NCBI GenBank assembly: GCA_950097015.1
Contig: CATNEN010000003.1
Location: 1,240,001 to 1,304,000, forward strand
DNA length: 64,000 nucleotides
Reading direction: 5' to 3'
Source: Macrostomum hystrix
Lineage: Eukaryota > Platyhelminthes > Macrostomidae
Part shown: positions 23,101-35,874 of the stretch, piece by piece
Position numbering within the stretch: position 1 is the first letter of the stretch
Layout: each line of letters begins with the position of its first letter
Made by a program: the position numbers and the translations under genes
The notes under the pieces: model-generated
Databases searched by the model: none
What the model saw: only the letters and a program-made list of their open reading frames with translations
What the model was told of the DNA's origin: nothing

Positions 23101-24772
23101 TATTCCCTGAACCAAATGCTGCACTGACCTGAAACTATCCCCCTATTCCCTGAACCAAATGCTACACTGACCTGAAACTATCCCCCTATTCCCTGAACCA
23201 AATGCTACACTAACCTGAAACTATCCCCCTATTCCCTGAACCAAATGCTACACTGACCTGAAACTATCCCCCTATTCCCTGAATCAAATGCTACCCTGAC
23301 CTGAAACTATCCCCCTATTCCCTGAATCAAATGCTACACTGACCTGAAACTATCCCCCTATTCCCTGAATCAAATGCTACACTAACCTGAAACTATCCCC
23401 CTATTCCCTGAATCAAATGCTACACTAACCTGAAACTATCCCCCTATTCCCTGAACCAAATGCTGCACTGACCTGAAACTATCCCCCTATTCCCTGAACC
23501 AAATGCTGCACTGACCTGAAACTATCCCCCTATTCCCTGAACCAAATGCTACACTGACCTGAAACTATCCCCCTATTCCCTGAACCAAATGCTACACTAA
23601 CCTGAAACTATCCCCCTATTCCCTGAACCAAATGCTACACTGACCTGAAACTATCCCCCTATTCCCTGAATCAAATGCTATACTGACCTGAAACTATCCC
23701 CCTATTCCCTGAATCAAATGCTGCACTGACCTGAAACTATCCCCCTATTCCCTGAATCAAATGCTACACTAACCTGAAACTATCCCCCTATTCCCTGAAT
23801 CAAATGCTACACTAACCTGAAACTATCCCCCTATTCCCTGAATCAAATGCTACACTGACCTGAAACTATCCCCCTATTCCCTGAACCAAATGCTGCACTG
23901 ACCTGAAACTATCCCCCTATTCCCTGAACCAAATGCTACACTGACCTGAAACTATCCCCCTATTCCCTGAATCAAATGCTATACTGACCTGAAACTATCC
24001 CCCTATTCCCTGAATCAAATGCTGCACTGACCTGAAACTATCCCCCTATTCCCTGAATCAAATGCTACACTAACCTGAAACTATCCCCCTATTCCCTGAA
24101 TCAAATGCTACACTAACCTGAAACTATCCCCCTATTCCCTGAATCAAATGCTCCACTGACCTGAAACTATCTCCCTATTCCCTGAATCAAATGCTGCACT
24201 GACCTGAAACTATCCCCCTATTCCCTGAATCAAATGCTACCCTGACCTGAAACTATCCCCCGATTCGCTGACACAAACTTACTGAAATGCTGCAGCACGT
24301 GTTGGAGCACGGCAAGCCGGAGGATAAGACCCGCATCATTAACCTGCTGCGCGGCAAATTCATCGCCCTATCATCGCACAAATTCGCCAGCAATGTGGTC
24401 GAGAAAGTGGTTGCCCACTCTAGTCGCCAGGAACGGCAGGCTCTGATCACAGAGATTCTGGATGACCCGGATCCGCAGTCTCTGTACAACATGATGAAGG
24501 ACCAATTCGCTAATTACGTCATCCAGCGCATGCTAGACGCCGCAGATCCATCTCAGCGCAAGACTCTCATGCTGCGCATCCGTCCGCACATTCCCGGCCT
24601 TAGAAAGTTTACCTACGGCAAGCACATCATTGCCAAGATTGAGAAATATTTTCAGAAATCCGGCGCTACAACCGACGGCGCGCCTGGAGGCGACCCAGAT
24701 GGCCTGGCTAATAGCGGCCAATCTAGCGGTAATAGCAGTCTGAATAACAGCCTTAACAATGGCCGAATGTGA
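18845..24772 (+). CDS. PUM: Pumilio-family RNA-binding translational repressor
   Basis: Pumilio proteins bind UGUA-type elements in 3' UTRs and recruit repression and deadenylation factors in the cytoplasm. Five exons (18845-19462, 19543-20643, 21263-21676, 22583-22735, 24296-24772), all introns in phase 0, give 920 codons including the stop. The amino-terminal 540 residues are low-complexity, rich in Gln, His, Pro and Gly. The Puf domain starts near residue 543 ([12 protein letters not shown]), and all eight repeats are readable. Their RNA-contact helices read SRFIQ, NYVIQ, CRVIQ, NHVVQ, CRVIQ, NYVIQ, SNVVE and NYVIQ, the canonical set for UGUANAUA. The carboxy-terminal cap ([18 protein letters not shown]) is intact. 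TAA precedes the chosen ATG in frame. Introns 2, 3 and 4 are occupied by three different minisatellites. AATAAA at 25504 could end the transcript. Confidence 0.95.
20730..21200. repeat. Degenerate minisatellite in Pumilio intron 2
   Basis: Imperfect units of about 20-28 bp built on TCTAATCCCCAATCCCTATG with variable fillers. Copies decay toward both intron ends, as expected of an old array. Confidence 0.75.
21815..22445. repeat. Minisatellite, about 30-bp unit with G-runs, in Pumilio intron 3
   Basis: About 21 units share GAATTGACATCCTGAACTAT followed by CAG and a run of four to eight G. The G-run length varies between copies, giving periods of 28-31 bp. The sense transcript carries the G-rich strand. 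Confidence 0.95.
22765..24265. repeat. Minisatellite, 43-bp unit, about 35 copies, in Pumilio intron 4
   Basis: Units contain ACCTGAAACTATCCCCCTAT then TCCCTGAATC and AAATGCTACA. The array begins about 30 bp after the donor at 22736 and stops about 30 bp before the acceptor at 24295, so it is almost the whole intron. Confidence 0.95.
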
Positions 24773-25740
24773 GCTGCAGTGGAGTGCGCGCACGTTTCCA
24801 TGGACACACAGTCTTCCCGTGTGTACAGTTTCATCCTGGAAAATTCAGTTTTTTTTATCGAAAATATCTCGACAACATTCTTAACACTCTACTACTGGGA
24901 GTAAATTTTGTATCAGTAGCTTAGTTCGCTAATGGCATTCTTAATTTGTTACGGAAATTAACGATATGGTTGTGGGAAATTTATAGTCGTTAGTTTTATT
25001 ATGAGTAATTACAGTCAAACTGAATGTTTAATGTCCCTTCTTTTGCCTAACAATGGTTGCTGTGCTTTATTTTAATTCTTCCTTTGTTTATTTATATTTT
25101 ATTTTTTAGGGCGCACAAGAATGATTTGCTTGTTAATGTATTCGCACCTGCACTTTGCTATAAATATAATTCATTTTAATAAGTCCGTATTTCGTCTTCA
25201 GCCAGAATTTTGTCAGTTTGTTTATGCGTGTGTAATTATGTACCATAATGTACTTAGTGTAAAGTGTGTACAAACCTGCCCTCACGGTTGTCCAGTTTGC
25301 TTATTCAAATAGTTAACTTAATACGAAACATTTGCTTTTCCTGTGTGCTTGTTTCTCTATTCATTATTTCCTTTTTTAGCTTGTCGCTTTGTTCATTTGT
25401 TATAATCAACTGCAGACTTGTTCACTTATAAGCTTCACTGAACTCACAGCATAGCTACTCAGGCAGTCATACTCCAGATCGCTAGATCTTTTAATAATTC
25501 TTTAATAAACCCTCGATGGTTTTTACTGTTTCAATATCCCCTAATCCTTCCATTATCCCTTATTGGGATCATTCATTAATGCTCCCTAATCCCTTATTGA
25601 GATCAAACATTATCCCTCCCCTAATCCTTTATTTGTATCAGGCATTATTCCTGCCCGTAATCCCTCATTAGGAACAATCAATAATCCTCCCAAAATCCTT
25701 TTTTGGGATCAAGGATTAATCCATCCCTAATCTCCTACCA
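24773..25740. other. Pumilio 3' flank and unique AT-rich DNA
   Basis: The likely 3' UTR holds an AATAAA at 25504-25509. From about 25540 the sequence grades into degenerate TTATTAG/AATCCCTAAT units that lead into the next array. No other coding region supported. Confidence 0.5.
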
Positions 25741-28215
25741 GGAACAAGCTTAAAACCCTCCCTAATCTATTATTAGAATCAAGCATCAATCCCTAATGCC
25801 TTATTAGAATCAATCATTAATCCCTAATCCCTTATTAGAATCAAGCATTAATCCCTAATCCCTTATTAGAATCAAGCATCAATCCCTAATACCTTATTAG
25901 AATCAATCATTAATCCCTAATCCCTTATTAGAATCAAGCATTAATCCCTAATCCCTTATTAGAATCAAGCATCAATCCCTAATACCTTATTAGAATCAAT
26001 CATTAATCCCTAATCCCTTATTAGAATCAATCATTAATCCCTAATCCCTTATTAGAATCAAGCATTAATCCCTAATACCTTATTAGAATCAAGCATTAAT
26101 CCCTAATCCCTTATTAGAATCAAGCATTAATCCCTAATCCCTTATTAGAATCAAGCATCAATTCCTAATACCTTATTAGAATCAATCATTAATCCCTAAT
26201 CCCTTATTAGAATCAAGCATTAATCCCTAATCCCTTATTAGAATCAAGCATCAATCCCGAATACCTTATTAGAATCAAGCATTAATCCCGAATACCTTAT
26301 TAGAATCAAGCATTAATCCCTAATCGCTTATTAGAATCAAGCATCAATCCGTAATCCCTTATTAGAATAAAGCATCAATCCGTAATCCCTTATTAGAATC
26401 AAGCATCAATCCGTAATCCCTTATTAGAATCAAGCATCAATCCCTAATCCCTTATTAGAATCAAGCATCAATCCCGAATACCTTATTAGAATCAAGCATT
26501 AATCCCTAATCCCTTATTAGAATCAAGCATTAATCCCTAATCCCTTATTAGAATCAAGCATTAATCCCTAATACCTTATTAGAATCAAGCATTAATCCCT
26601 AATCCCTTATTAGAATCAAGCATTAATCCCTAATCCCTTATTAGAATCAAGCATCAATTCCTAATACCTTATTAGAATCAATCATTAATCCCTAATCCCT
26701 TATTAGAATCAAGCATTAATCCCTAATCCCTTATTAGAATCAAGCATTAATCCCTAATACCTTATTAGAATCAAGCATTAATCCCTAATCCCTTATTAGA
26801 ATCAAGCATTAATCCCTAATCCCTTATTAGAATCAAGCATCAATTCCTAATACCTTATTAGAATCAATCATTAATCCCTAATCCCTTATTAGAATCAAGC
26901 ATTAATCCCTAATCCCTTATTAGAATCAAGCATTAATCCCTAATACCTTATTAGAATCAAGCATTAATCACTAATCCCTTATTAGAATCAAGCATTAATC
27001 CCTAATCCCTTATTAAATTCTAGCATTAATCCCTAATACCTTATTAGAATCAAGCATTAATCCCTAATCCCTTATTAGAATCAAGCATTAATCCCTAATC
27101 CCTTATTAAAATCAAGCATCAATCCCTAATCCCTTATTAGAATCAAGCATCAATCCCTAATCCCTTATTAAAATCAAGCATTAATCCATAATCCCTTATT
27201 AAAATCAAGCATCAATCCCTAATCCCTTATTAGAATCAAGCATTAATCCCTAATACCTTATTAGAATCAAGCATTAATCCCTAATCCCTTATTAGAATCA
27301 AGCATTAATCCCTAATCCCTAATTAAAATCAAGCATTAATCCCTAATACCTTATTAGAAGCAAGCATAAATCCCTAATCCCTAATTAAAATCAAGCAATA
27401 ATCCCTAATCCCTTATTAGAATCAAGCATTAATCCCTAATACCTTATTAGAAGCAAGCATTAATCCCTAATCCCTTATTAGAATCAAGCATTAATCCCTA
27501 ATACCTTATTAGAAGCAAGCATTAATCCCTAATACCTTATTAAAATCAAGCATCAATCCCTAATCCCTTATTAGAATCAAGCATTAATCCCTAATACCTT
27601 ATTAGAAGCAAGCATTAATCCCTAATCCCTTATTAGAATCAAGCATTAATCCCTAATACCTTATTAGAATCAAGCATTAATCCCTAATCCCTTATTAGAA
27701 TCAAGCATTAATCCCTAATCCCTAATTAAAATCAAGCATTAATCCCTAATACCTTATTAGAAGCAAGCATAAATCCCTAATCCCTAATTAAAATCAAGCA
27801 TTAATCCCTAATACCTTATTAAAATCAAGCATCAATCCCTAATCCCTTATTAGAATCAAGCATTAATCCCTAATACCTTATTAGAAGCAAGCATTAATCC
27901 CTAATCCCTTATTAGAATCAAGCATTAATCCCTAATACCTTATTAGAAGCAAGCATTAATCTCTAATCCCTTATTAGAATCAAGCATTAATCCCTAATCC
28001 CTTATTAAAATCAAGCATTAATCCATAATCCTTTATTAGAATCAAGCATCAATCCTTAATACCTTATTAGAAGCAAGCATTAATCCCTAATCCCTTATTA
28101 AAATCAAGCATTAATCTCTAATCCCTTATTAGAATCAAGCATTAATCCCTAATCCCTTATTAAAATCAAGCATTAATCTCTAATCCCTTATTAGAATCAA
28201 GCATTAATCCCACCC
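25741..28215. repeat. Minisatellite, 31-bp unit, about 80 copies
   Basis: Units contain ATTAATCCCTAATCCCTTAT followed by TAGAATCAAGC. Copies differ at a few sites (CATC/CATT, TACC/TCCC, AGAAGC/AGAATC). Longer blocks recur, such as the three-unit pattern repeated through 26040-26960, which indicates block duplication. This is the largest array of the window. Confidence 0.95.
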
Positions 28216-28940
28216 TTTCTGTGATGCTGGCCTGACCATTCTAATATTAAACTAGTCAGCTCCTTAATCCTTCTATAAGTTTATCCATAGCCACAAATGT
28301 CTTATCCCTAAGCCTAAGCGCTAGTTGCTATGCTAAGAGACTGTTTAAAGTAGGCAGTGACCTTCACTAGTCACCCAATCATAGGTTCGCACAATTCTTA
28401 TGTATATTTTTAATAGCAGTTTTTTATGATTGAACCAACAAATCCCGAACCTGCTATCAGTCTGCCACTTTGCCAACTTGTCCAGTTTTAGTGAATTTTT
28501 ATTTATATGTAATTTGACATTTCCGCCAATTTTGATCACGGTGCAAGACTATCTCTGGTGTTGGTTGTTAAATTCTGTTCAGGATTCGTGTCAATTTATT
28601 ATTCACAATATCTGGACTAATCGATTTGATGATTTTAGTTTTCTAATCGTTTAATGAGGCGTTAATATTAGGTTAGCTCTGTGCAATGGCTAGTATATAG
28701 TAATACTATTTCCCAGCTGATTGTATTTCGACAAGCTGTTTGTAAGGTAGCCAAGAATTCACTTTGCTGCTTGCTGTTCAAATTTGAACTCGATAATAAT
28801 AAATGGACAAGTGAAGGCTGTGGAGACTGTCTAGAATTAATCATCTGCAGCGCCTGGTCACTAAGATATAAAGCTATAATTATGTGTTTTTGTTTGTTCC
28901 CTACTGGCTGTGGCAGTGGGCTGGCTATAATGGGAATTAT
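28216..28940. other. Unique DNA between two arrays
   Basis: Short chance frames only; no recognised domain or RNA. Confidence 0.4.
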
Positions 28941-30110
28941 AGTGTAGGGACATGGTGTAGGGATTGTGAGACATGGTGTAGGGATTATGAGACATGGTAT
29001 AGGGATTATGGGACATGGTATAGGGATTGTGGGACATGGTATAGGGATTGTGAGACATGGTATAGGGATTATGGGACATGGTATAGGGATTATGGGACAT
29101 GGTATAGGGATTGTGGGACATGGTATAGGGATTGTGGGACATGGTATAGGGATTGTGGGACATGGTATAGGGATTGTGAGACATGGTATAGGGATTATGG
29201 GACATGGTATAGGGATTGTGGGACATGGTATAGGGATTATGGGACATGGTATAGGGATTATGGGACATGGTATAGGGATTGTGGGACATGGTATAGGGAT
29301 TATGGGACATGGTATAGGGATTATGGGACATGGTATAGGGATTGTGGGACATGGTATAGGGATTGTGGGACATGGTATAGGGATTATGGGACATGGTGTA
29401 GGGATTATGGGACATGGTGTAGGGATTATGGGACATGGCATAGGGATTATGGGACGTGGTATAGGGATTGTGGGACATGGTATAGGGATTATGGGACATG
29501 GTGTAGGGATTATGGGACATGGCATAGGGATTATGGGACATGATATAGGGATTATGGGACATGGGATAGGGATTATGGGACATGGTATAGGGATTATGGG
29601 ACATGGTATAGGGATTATGGGACATGGCATAGGGATTATGGGACATAGTATAGGGATTATGGGACATGGCATAGGGATTATGGGAAATGTATAGGGATTA
29701 TGGGACATGGCATAGGGATTATGGGACATGATATAGGGATTATGGGACATGGGATAGGGATTATGGGACATGGTATAGGGATTATGGGACATGGTATAGG
29801 GATTATGGGACATGGTATAGGGATTATGGGACATGGTATAGGGATTATGGGACATGGGATAGGGATTATGGGACATGGTATAGGGATTATGGGACATGGT
29901 ATAGGGATTATGGGACATGGGATAGGGATTATGGGACATGGTATAGGGATTGTGGGACATGGTATAGGGATTATGGGACATGGTATAGGGATTGTGGGGC
30001 ATGATCTAGGGATTATGGGACATGGTATAGGGATTGTGGGGCATGATCTAGGGATTATGGGACATGGTTAGGGATTATGGGACATGGTATGGGGATTATG
30101 GGTAGTAGTA
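28941..30110. repeat. Minisatellite, 21-bp unit, about 55 copies
   Basis: Repeated TATAGGGATTATGGGACATGG with changes at a few positions (GTGGG/ATGGG, GGTGTA/GGCATA). Because 21 is a multiple of three, long frames are open on both strands. They differ only by repeat register and show no coding bias, so no gene is called. Confidence 0.95.
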
Positions 30111-30724
30111 TAGGAATCGTAGGAGATATAATGGATATTATAGTAGACAGTATGGGGATTTCAAGAGATTTTGAGCTTTCGAGATTTAAAATGGTGGTCA
30201 TCATTGACGGGATTCGGGTAATGCAGGAGACATGATTGGGATTTTGAGATTGGGATAGGGACTCTGGGTAGGGATAAAGACGTGGATGAGTAGATACAGA
30301 TATGACAACTGTGTCAATTGTGAGTGTAATATACGAGACAGAATGGGAGATTAGAATACAACACACGGATTGATTGTGTCTTTTTAGCCATTGTTTTCAA
30401 GAGGCGCGCATAGTTATAAATTAATTTATAACTCTTACTTACTATAAGTACTACATTAGGGTCGGCAATTGCGTAGAGAAGTGTTTGTATTTTTTGTGCA
30501 ATCTTGTATCGGGTGCGCGCAATGTTTTCACAGCTAAAATTCTACTAAATTCTTGCCAAGCTGCAGCTCAACTTGTACACTGGTGGTGTGTCTCACAATT
30601 CGCACTTCAAGCACTTCATTATGCAAAGATTTGCTCAGGAACTGATCGCGATCAACTTGTGAAGCGAGTGATTTGTGTGTTTTACGGACTATGGGGGGAT
30701 AAATGAGTATAAATAGTCTATCCC
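30111..30724. other. Unique DNA, first part a decayed edge of the 21-bp array
   Basis: GGGATT-type remnants persist to about 30260. The rest shows no recognised coding or RNA feature. Confidence 0.4.
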
Positions 30725-32610
30725 TGACCTGACTGCTCCTGCCCGCTTGCCATATCCCTGATCTAACCCTCGTTCTCCCTGATCTACCCATCTGTGTCTC
30801 CCTGATCTACCCCTCTGTGTCTCCCTGATCTACCCCTCTGTGTCTCCCTGATCTACCCCTCTGTGTCTTCCTGATCTACCCCTCTGTCTCTCCCTGATAC
30901 ACCCCTCTGTGTCTTCCTGATCTACCCCTGAGTCTCCCTGATCTACCCCTCTGTGTCTTCCTTATCTACCCCTCTGTCTCTCCCTGATACACCCCTCTGT
31001 GTCTTCCTGATCTACCCCTGTGTCTCCCTGATCTACCCCTCTGTGTCTTCCTGATCTACCCCTCTGTCTCTCCCTGATACACCCCTCTGTGTCTTCCTGA
31101 TCTACCCCTCTGTGTCTTCCTGATCTACCCCTCTGTGTCTTCCTGATCTACCCCTCTGTGCCCCCTGATATACCCCTCTGTCTCTCCCTGATACACCCCT
31201 CTGTGTCTTCCTGATCTACCCCTGTGTCTCCCTGATCTACCCCTCTGTGTCTTCCTGATCTACCCCTCTGTGTCTCCCTGATCTACGTACCCCTCTGTGG
31301 TTCCCTGATCTACCCCTCTGTGTCTCCCTGATCTACCCATCTGTGTCTCCCTGATCTACCCCTCTGTGTCTCCCTGATCTACCCCTCTGTGTCTCCCTGA
31401 TCTACCCCTCTGTGTCTCCCTGATCTACCCCTCTGTCTCTCCCTGATCTACCCCTCTGTGTCTCCCTGATCTACCCATCTGTGTCTCCCTGATCTACCCC
31501 TCTGTGTCTCACTGATCTACCCATCTGTGTCTCCCTGATCTACCCCTCTGTCTCTCCCTGATCTACCCCTCTGTGTCTTCCTGATCTACCCCTCTGTCTC
31601 TCCCTGATACACCCCTCTGTGTCTTCCTGATCTACCCCTGAGTCTCCCTGATCTACCCCTCTGTGTCTTCCTTATCTACCCCTCTGTCTCTCCCTGATAC
31701 ACCCCTCTGTGTCTTCCTGATCTACCCCTGTGTCTCCCTGATCTACCCCTCTGTGTCTTCCTGATCTACCCCTCTGTCTCTCCCTGATACACCCCTCTGT
31801 GTCTTCCTGATCTACCCCTCTGTGTCTTCCTGATCTACCCCTCTGTGTCTTCCTGATCTACCCCTCTGTGCCCCCTGATATACCCCTCTGTCTCTCCCTG
31901 ATACACCCCTCTGTGTCTTCCTGATCTACCCCTGTGTCTCCCTGATCTACCCCTCTGTGTCTTCCTGATCTACCCCTCTGTGTCTCCCTGATCTACGTAC
32001 CCCTCTGTGGTTCCCTGATCTACCCCTCTGTGTCTCCCTGATCTACCCATCTGTGTCTCCCTGATCTACCCCTCTGTGTCTCCCTGATCTACCCCTCTGT
32101 GTCTCCCTGATCTACCCCTCTGTGTCTCCCTGATCTACCCCTCTGTCTCTCCCTGATCTACCCCTCTGTGTCTCCCTGATCTACCCATCTGTGTCTCCCT
32201 GATCTACCCCTCTGTGTCTCACTGATCTACCCATCTGTGTCTCCCTGATCTACCCCTCTGTCTCTCCCTGATCTACCCCTCTGTGTCTCCCTGATCTACC
32301 CCTCTGTCTCCCTGATACACCCCTCTGTGTCTTCCTGATCTACCCCTCTGTGTCTCCCTGATCTACCCCTCTGTCTCCCTGATCTACCCCTCTGTGTCTC
32401 CCTGATCTACTCCACCGTCTCCCTGATCTACTCCACCGTCTCCCTGATCTACTCCACCGTCTCCCTGATCTACTCCACCGTCTCCCTGATCTCCCTGTCT
32501 CCCTGATTTACCCTTTTTCCTCTATGATCTACCCCTTTTCCTCTATGATCTACCCCTTTTCCTCTATGATCTACCCCTTTTCCTCTATGATCTACCCCTC
32601 TGTCCCTGAT
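30725..32610. repeat. Minisatellite, 23-bp unit, about 80 copies, with a roughly 710-bp duplication
   Basis: Units read CCTGATCTACCCCTCTGTGT plus CTC. A rare variant with inserted GTAC (ATCTACGTACCCCTCTGTGG) occurs at 31281 and 31991, 710 bp apart. The order of neighbouring variants is the same around both, so a large block has been duplicated in tandem. The right end shifts to CTCCACCGTCTCCCTGATCTA units and then to CCCTTTTCCTCTATGATCTA units. Confidence 0.95.
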
Positions 32611-34000
32611 CTCCGAATCTCTGAAGCATTATTCGTACGAATTTTTTGCTATGTGACATTTTGGAATTCGCTAAAATGAAAAAAGTTCAGCAAAATATTT
32701 CAGTCAGGCCCCGTCTCGCATTCTGCTTAAGTCTCCCGCGAAAATTCCAATATCCGGTGTGCGTCGCTCATCCGCCAGATTCCCCGCCAGCCGGCCATTT
32801 TAGAGCAGACGTGAGTTATATAGATTTTAGTGAAAAGCTCCGAAGTTTTAGTGAATGCTCATCTGCCTTGCGCGCGCGCCGCATTTGTTTGCCCAATTCT
32901 CCTGCGTCCAGGGGGGCCTGTGGGCGGCCCGGCCCGGCCACCCACCCCGCCTCCGACCAACACAAACAAGATCGTCGGAAAACTTTCACTCAGTCCGCCC
33001 GCCGCCCCCTCCCCGGCTTGCTCTGCTTTTGTTGGCCGAGGGGTTCTGCTGTGTTTGCTCTGGGGCGTTGGTCGGGAGGCGAGTCGCTGAGAACCGACTC
33101 TCCGTGCCTACTTTTAGCGGCAGAGGAAAAACAGTCTCTAGTAAATGGGCCTGTTCCACGAATGTTCCTGGCTCTCTCACTCTCTCTCTATGGCCCCAAG
33201 CCCTTGCTGCTCAACTTGTTTGCCGAAGGAAAACCGGCTCTTTCTCTCTCTCAGCGCATGTGATTAAACTTTCAAACCTGAGTGAGTGCCCCGGTCGGCC
33301 CCTGACGTAGGTTGTCCATTGAATGCCTACTACTAAATAATAGGCTGCCAGTATAGTGAACCTCGCCTGTCTGCTTGAATCAGACAGCTCTGAAGTGTGG
33401 GTCGGATTGGGGTCGCCTGCCTCGCAACGCTGTTCTATAGAGGCGGGCTGATGCAAACATGTTTGGCGTTGTCATAGCAACCAGTCGGTCCCTGTTGATT
33501 TACCAGAGCCCGGCCAAACACCTGTCTCTGAAGCAGAAAATTGGCTAACAATGCATTGTAAGGCATTCATGGACTGCGGAAACTGAGCGCGAATATATTA
33601 TCGATTTTTTTTTCGGCGCCCGAAAAACAGCTCTAGGAAGAGAAGGATGGAAGCGGAACGGGTTGTTTGCTCTGCTTCCGCGCATCCTCAACTGACTAAG
33701 GGAGGGTGGGTTGTAGCGATGGCTCCGATTCCACAGTCGGGGTTGGGGAAGGGGTTGAGTTTCGAAGGCCGCACAGACCCTGCCTTATCAATTGTTTGCT
33801 CAATTTCTGCTCGCTTCTCTCCGCTGGTTCACCCCAGACTCTTCTCATCGGCAACTCAACGCCCCTTTGGCAAACACAGGCAGACCGGAGCCCTGACATC
33901 TTCCATTTCGCAGAGTTCAGGCTCAGTTCAGATCCTCTGCTCGCTTAATTCCAAGCATATCCTGCTTCTCATGCCAGTTTCAGCTGGAATCGAACGAGCT
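32611..34000. other. GC-rich unique region without a recognisable gene
   Basis: Between about 32700 and 33320 the sequence is GC- and CpG-rich, with CT-microsatellite runs (CTCTCTCTCTC near 33178 and 33240). Overlapping open frames of 80-205 codons exist in all three forward frames, but none shows a domain or obvious protein-like composition. It could be a promoter or CpG-rich non-coding exon; the direction is unknown. Confidence 0.35.
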
Positions 34001-34009
34001 TTACTAAGA

Positions 34010-34190
34010 TTATGTCCGGGAATAGACCTTAAGACTTCGATCTTCAAGCTGAGAGGTCTGAAGTTCGAATTCTCAATACTAAATTCACCATTGTTTCAAT
34101 TGCCCCAGCTATAAATTTGTAATAAATTTGGGTGATTCCATGGACCTCAGAATCAGTCCATGGACTAAACGGCTGTACATTGCTCAAACT
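34010..34190 (+). mobile_element. SINE-B copy (tRNA-derived), plus orientation
   Basis: A tRNA-like head (AGAGGTCTGAAGTTCGAATT, B box at about 34060-34073) is followed by an AT-rich body and the palindromic tail AGTCCATGGACT at 34154-34165. The same head-tail pairing is found in reverse at 56838-57022. Confidence 0.6.
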
Positions 34191-35297
34191 GTGCTATGTG
34201 GCCTCTCTATCAGCCTAAAATAGAATAGTAACACTGGATCATTAAGTGAGTGGGGTAGGGTAATGAAGTAATTACGATTAGTTCTAAAATGAGTTCCACA
34301 ATGAGATGAGACCATTCTACAATTTGATCAGACCATTTTACAATTTGATCAGACCATTCTACAATTTGATCAGACCAATTTACTATAAGATTTGATCGTT
34401 CTACAATGATATTTGAACAATCTAAAATGATATTTATCATTCTGAAATGAGTTCAGACCTATAGACAAGTACTTATAAGTCTCTGTAATCGATGCCAAAT
34501 TAAAAAAAAATAAAAATCAGTAGTTGTGCAAACATGCACGGCACAATGAGCTGGGCAAAATTATGTATTTGCTCTGAATGTGTCCTAGCTAAGTATTGCA
34601 CGCTAATACAACTCGTCAGTTTCAACACTGTGAGGGAGGTGTTCTCCAATTTATTGGACACAGCTCAAATTGTAATGAAACTCCTTGCTTGCACTCAAAT
34701 GGAATCTTTTAGGGACTGAGCACGAGTGCCCCCTCTGCCCTGTGTGCTCAGCTCAAACTCTGAGCCTGAAAGTGTGAAAGTGAGAAATAGATAACGGACC
34801 TCGAGAATTGTTTGAGGAGCGGTGAGTTGGGAAATTTCTCTATCGAGTTCTCCCCACCTCCGCGTCTTCTGCGAGTCCCCACACTTAAAACATAACTTGA
34901 ATTGTTTGCTAACCGACTCACAAGCCCTCTAGCCAGCTGCTGTGGCTGCTAGACCGCATACAGCGCCTCAAATATTGCCTTCTGAGTTACAAGCTACAGA
35001 AATGGCAATGCGCTAAACACTTGTTTGACTCTCTGTGGACTCTGAATAGATTTGTCCTGTTCGAGTTATTGAAATTCAACTCTATTTAGAATCTATGGGA
35101 TCTAGATTTTTAGTCTATCCATCAATCAATCTACCAATCAATCAATCTATCAATCAACCTATCAATCGACGTATCAATCAATCAGAGTACCTATCAATCC
35201 ACTAACAATCAATCAATCAATCTATCTATATATCTATCAATAAGTATATCAATATATCAATCAATAGATCAACCAGTAACTGATTAATCAACCAGCA
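34191..35297. other. Unique DNA with small degenerate repeats
   Basis: About seven decayed 21-bp units (CTACAATTTGATCAGACCAT) lie at about 34310-34440. A degenerate TCAATCAATCTA simple repeat lies at about 35115-35285. No gene recognised. Confidence 0.5.
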
Positions 35298-35412
35298 GGA
35301 AATTCTAACGACAAGCCTTCAAGCCTTCTCTCCGCGGTTGCGTCCTAAATTAAATGCGGCCTCGCCGCGGAATCGAACTCAGGACTTCGAAGCGAGAATT
35401 CGGTCTATCTAG
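35298..35412 (-). mobile_element. SINE-A head fragment
   Basis: On the plus strand ACGACAAGCCTTCAAGCCTT, a GGCCTCGCCGCGGAATCGAA segment and CGAAGCGAGA match the head of the SINE-A copies at 8425-8622 and 45383-45746 in reverse. The 5' end is diverged and the tail module is absent. Confidence 0.75.
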
Positions 35413-35870
35413 GCGAATTTCAATCCATCTATACTTATAGTCTATCTCACGGCTCCCATATCACAGCCCGCCAACAGAGATTACAGATTTTAGGCCTCGG
35501 CTGCTGAGGTCCAGACAGACGGGTGGTACCAGTGAACCTTATGAAGCCAGTTGAGCAAACAAGCTCAGTGTAGGGGAGGGGGAGAGATAGGGGAGCAATA
35601 GGAAAACTCGCTCATGCTCGCCTGACCCTGTGCGCAATCTTAGCCGCGTGCTCGCGGTTGTGTTTGCTTTGCGAACGGCTGGAAAAAAATGGAATCCATG
35701 CCCTGCCAGGGGCAACCTGTCCTCTGCGGGTGGTCCACCCACCTTCTGATGCCCCCAGGAGAATGACTGTGGGCGACCACCTTTAATAATTGGGAATTTC
35801 TAATCGACATCGATGACAGCGGAGCAAACTTCAGGCATTTGCGAGTTAATCAATTACTTTGAACTTAACT
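35413..35870. other. Unique DNA, no feature seen
   Basis: Nothing coding recognised. It runs up to the 15-bp array. Confidence 0.4.
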
Positions 35871-35874
35871 AGTG

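Noticed and set aside
22765-24265. Regular repeats considered as a CRISPR-like array
   Set aside because: Units are directly adjacent with no unique spacers, in an animal intron; it is a minisatellite.
28668-30071. Open frames of up to 444 codons on both strands
   Set aside because: Produced by the 21-bp array, which is open in several frames at once. The non-repeat end (28668-28930) has no recognisable domain.
32646-33310. Overlapping forward frames of 86-205 codons
   Set aside because: A GC-rich stretch gives open frames in all three forward registers; no domain and no frame preference.
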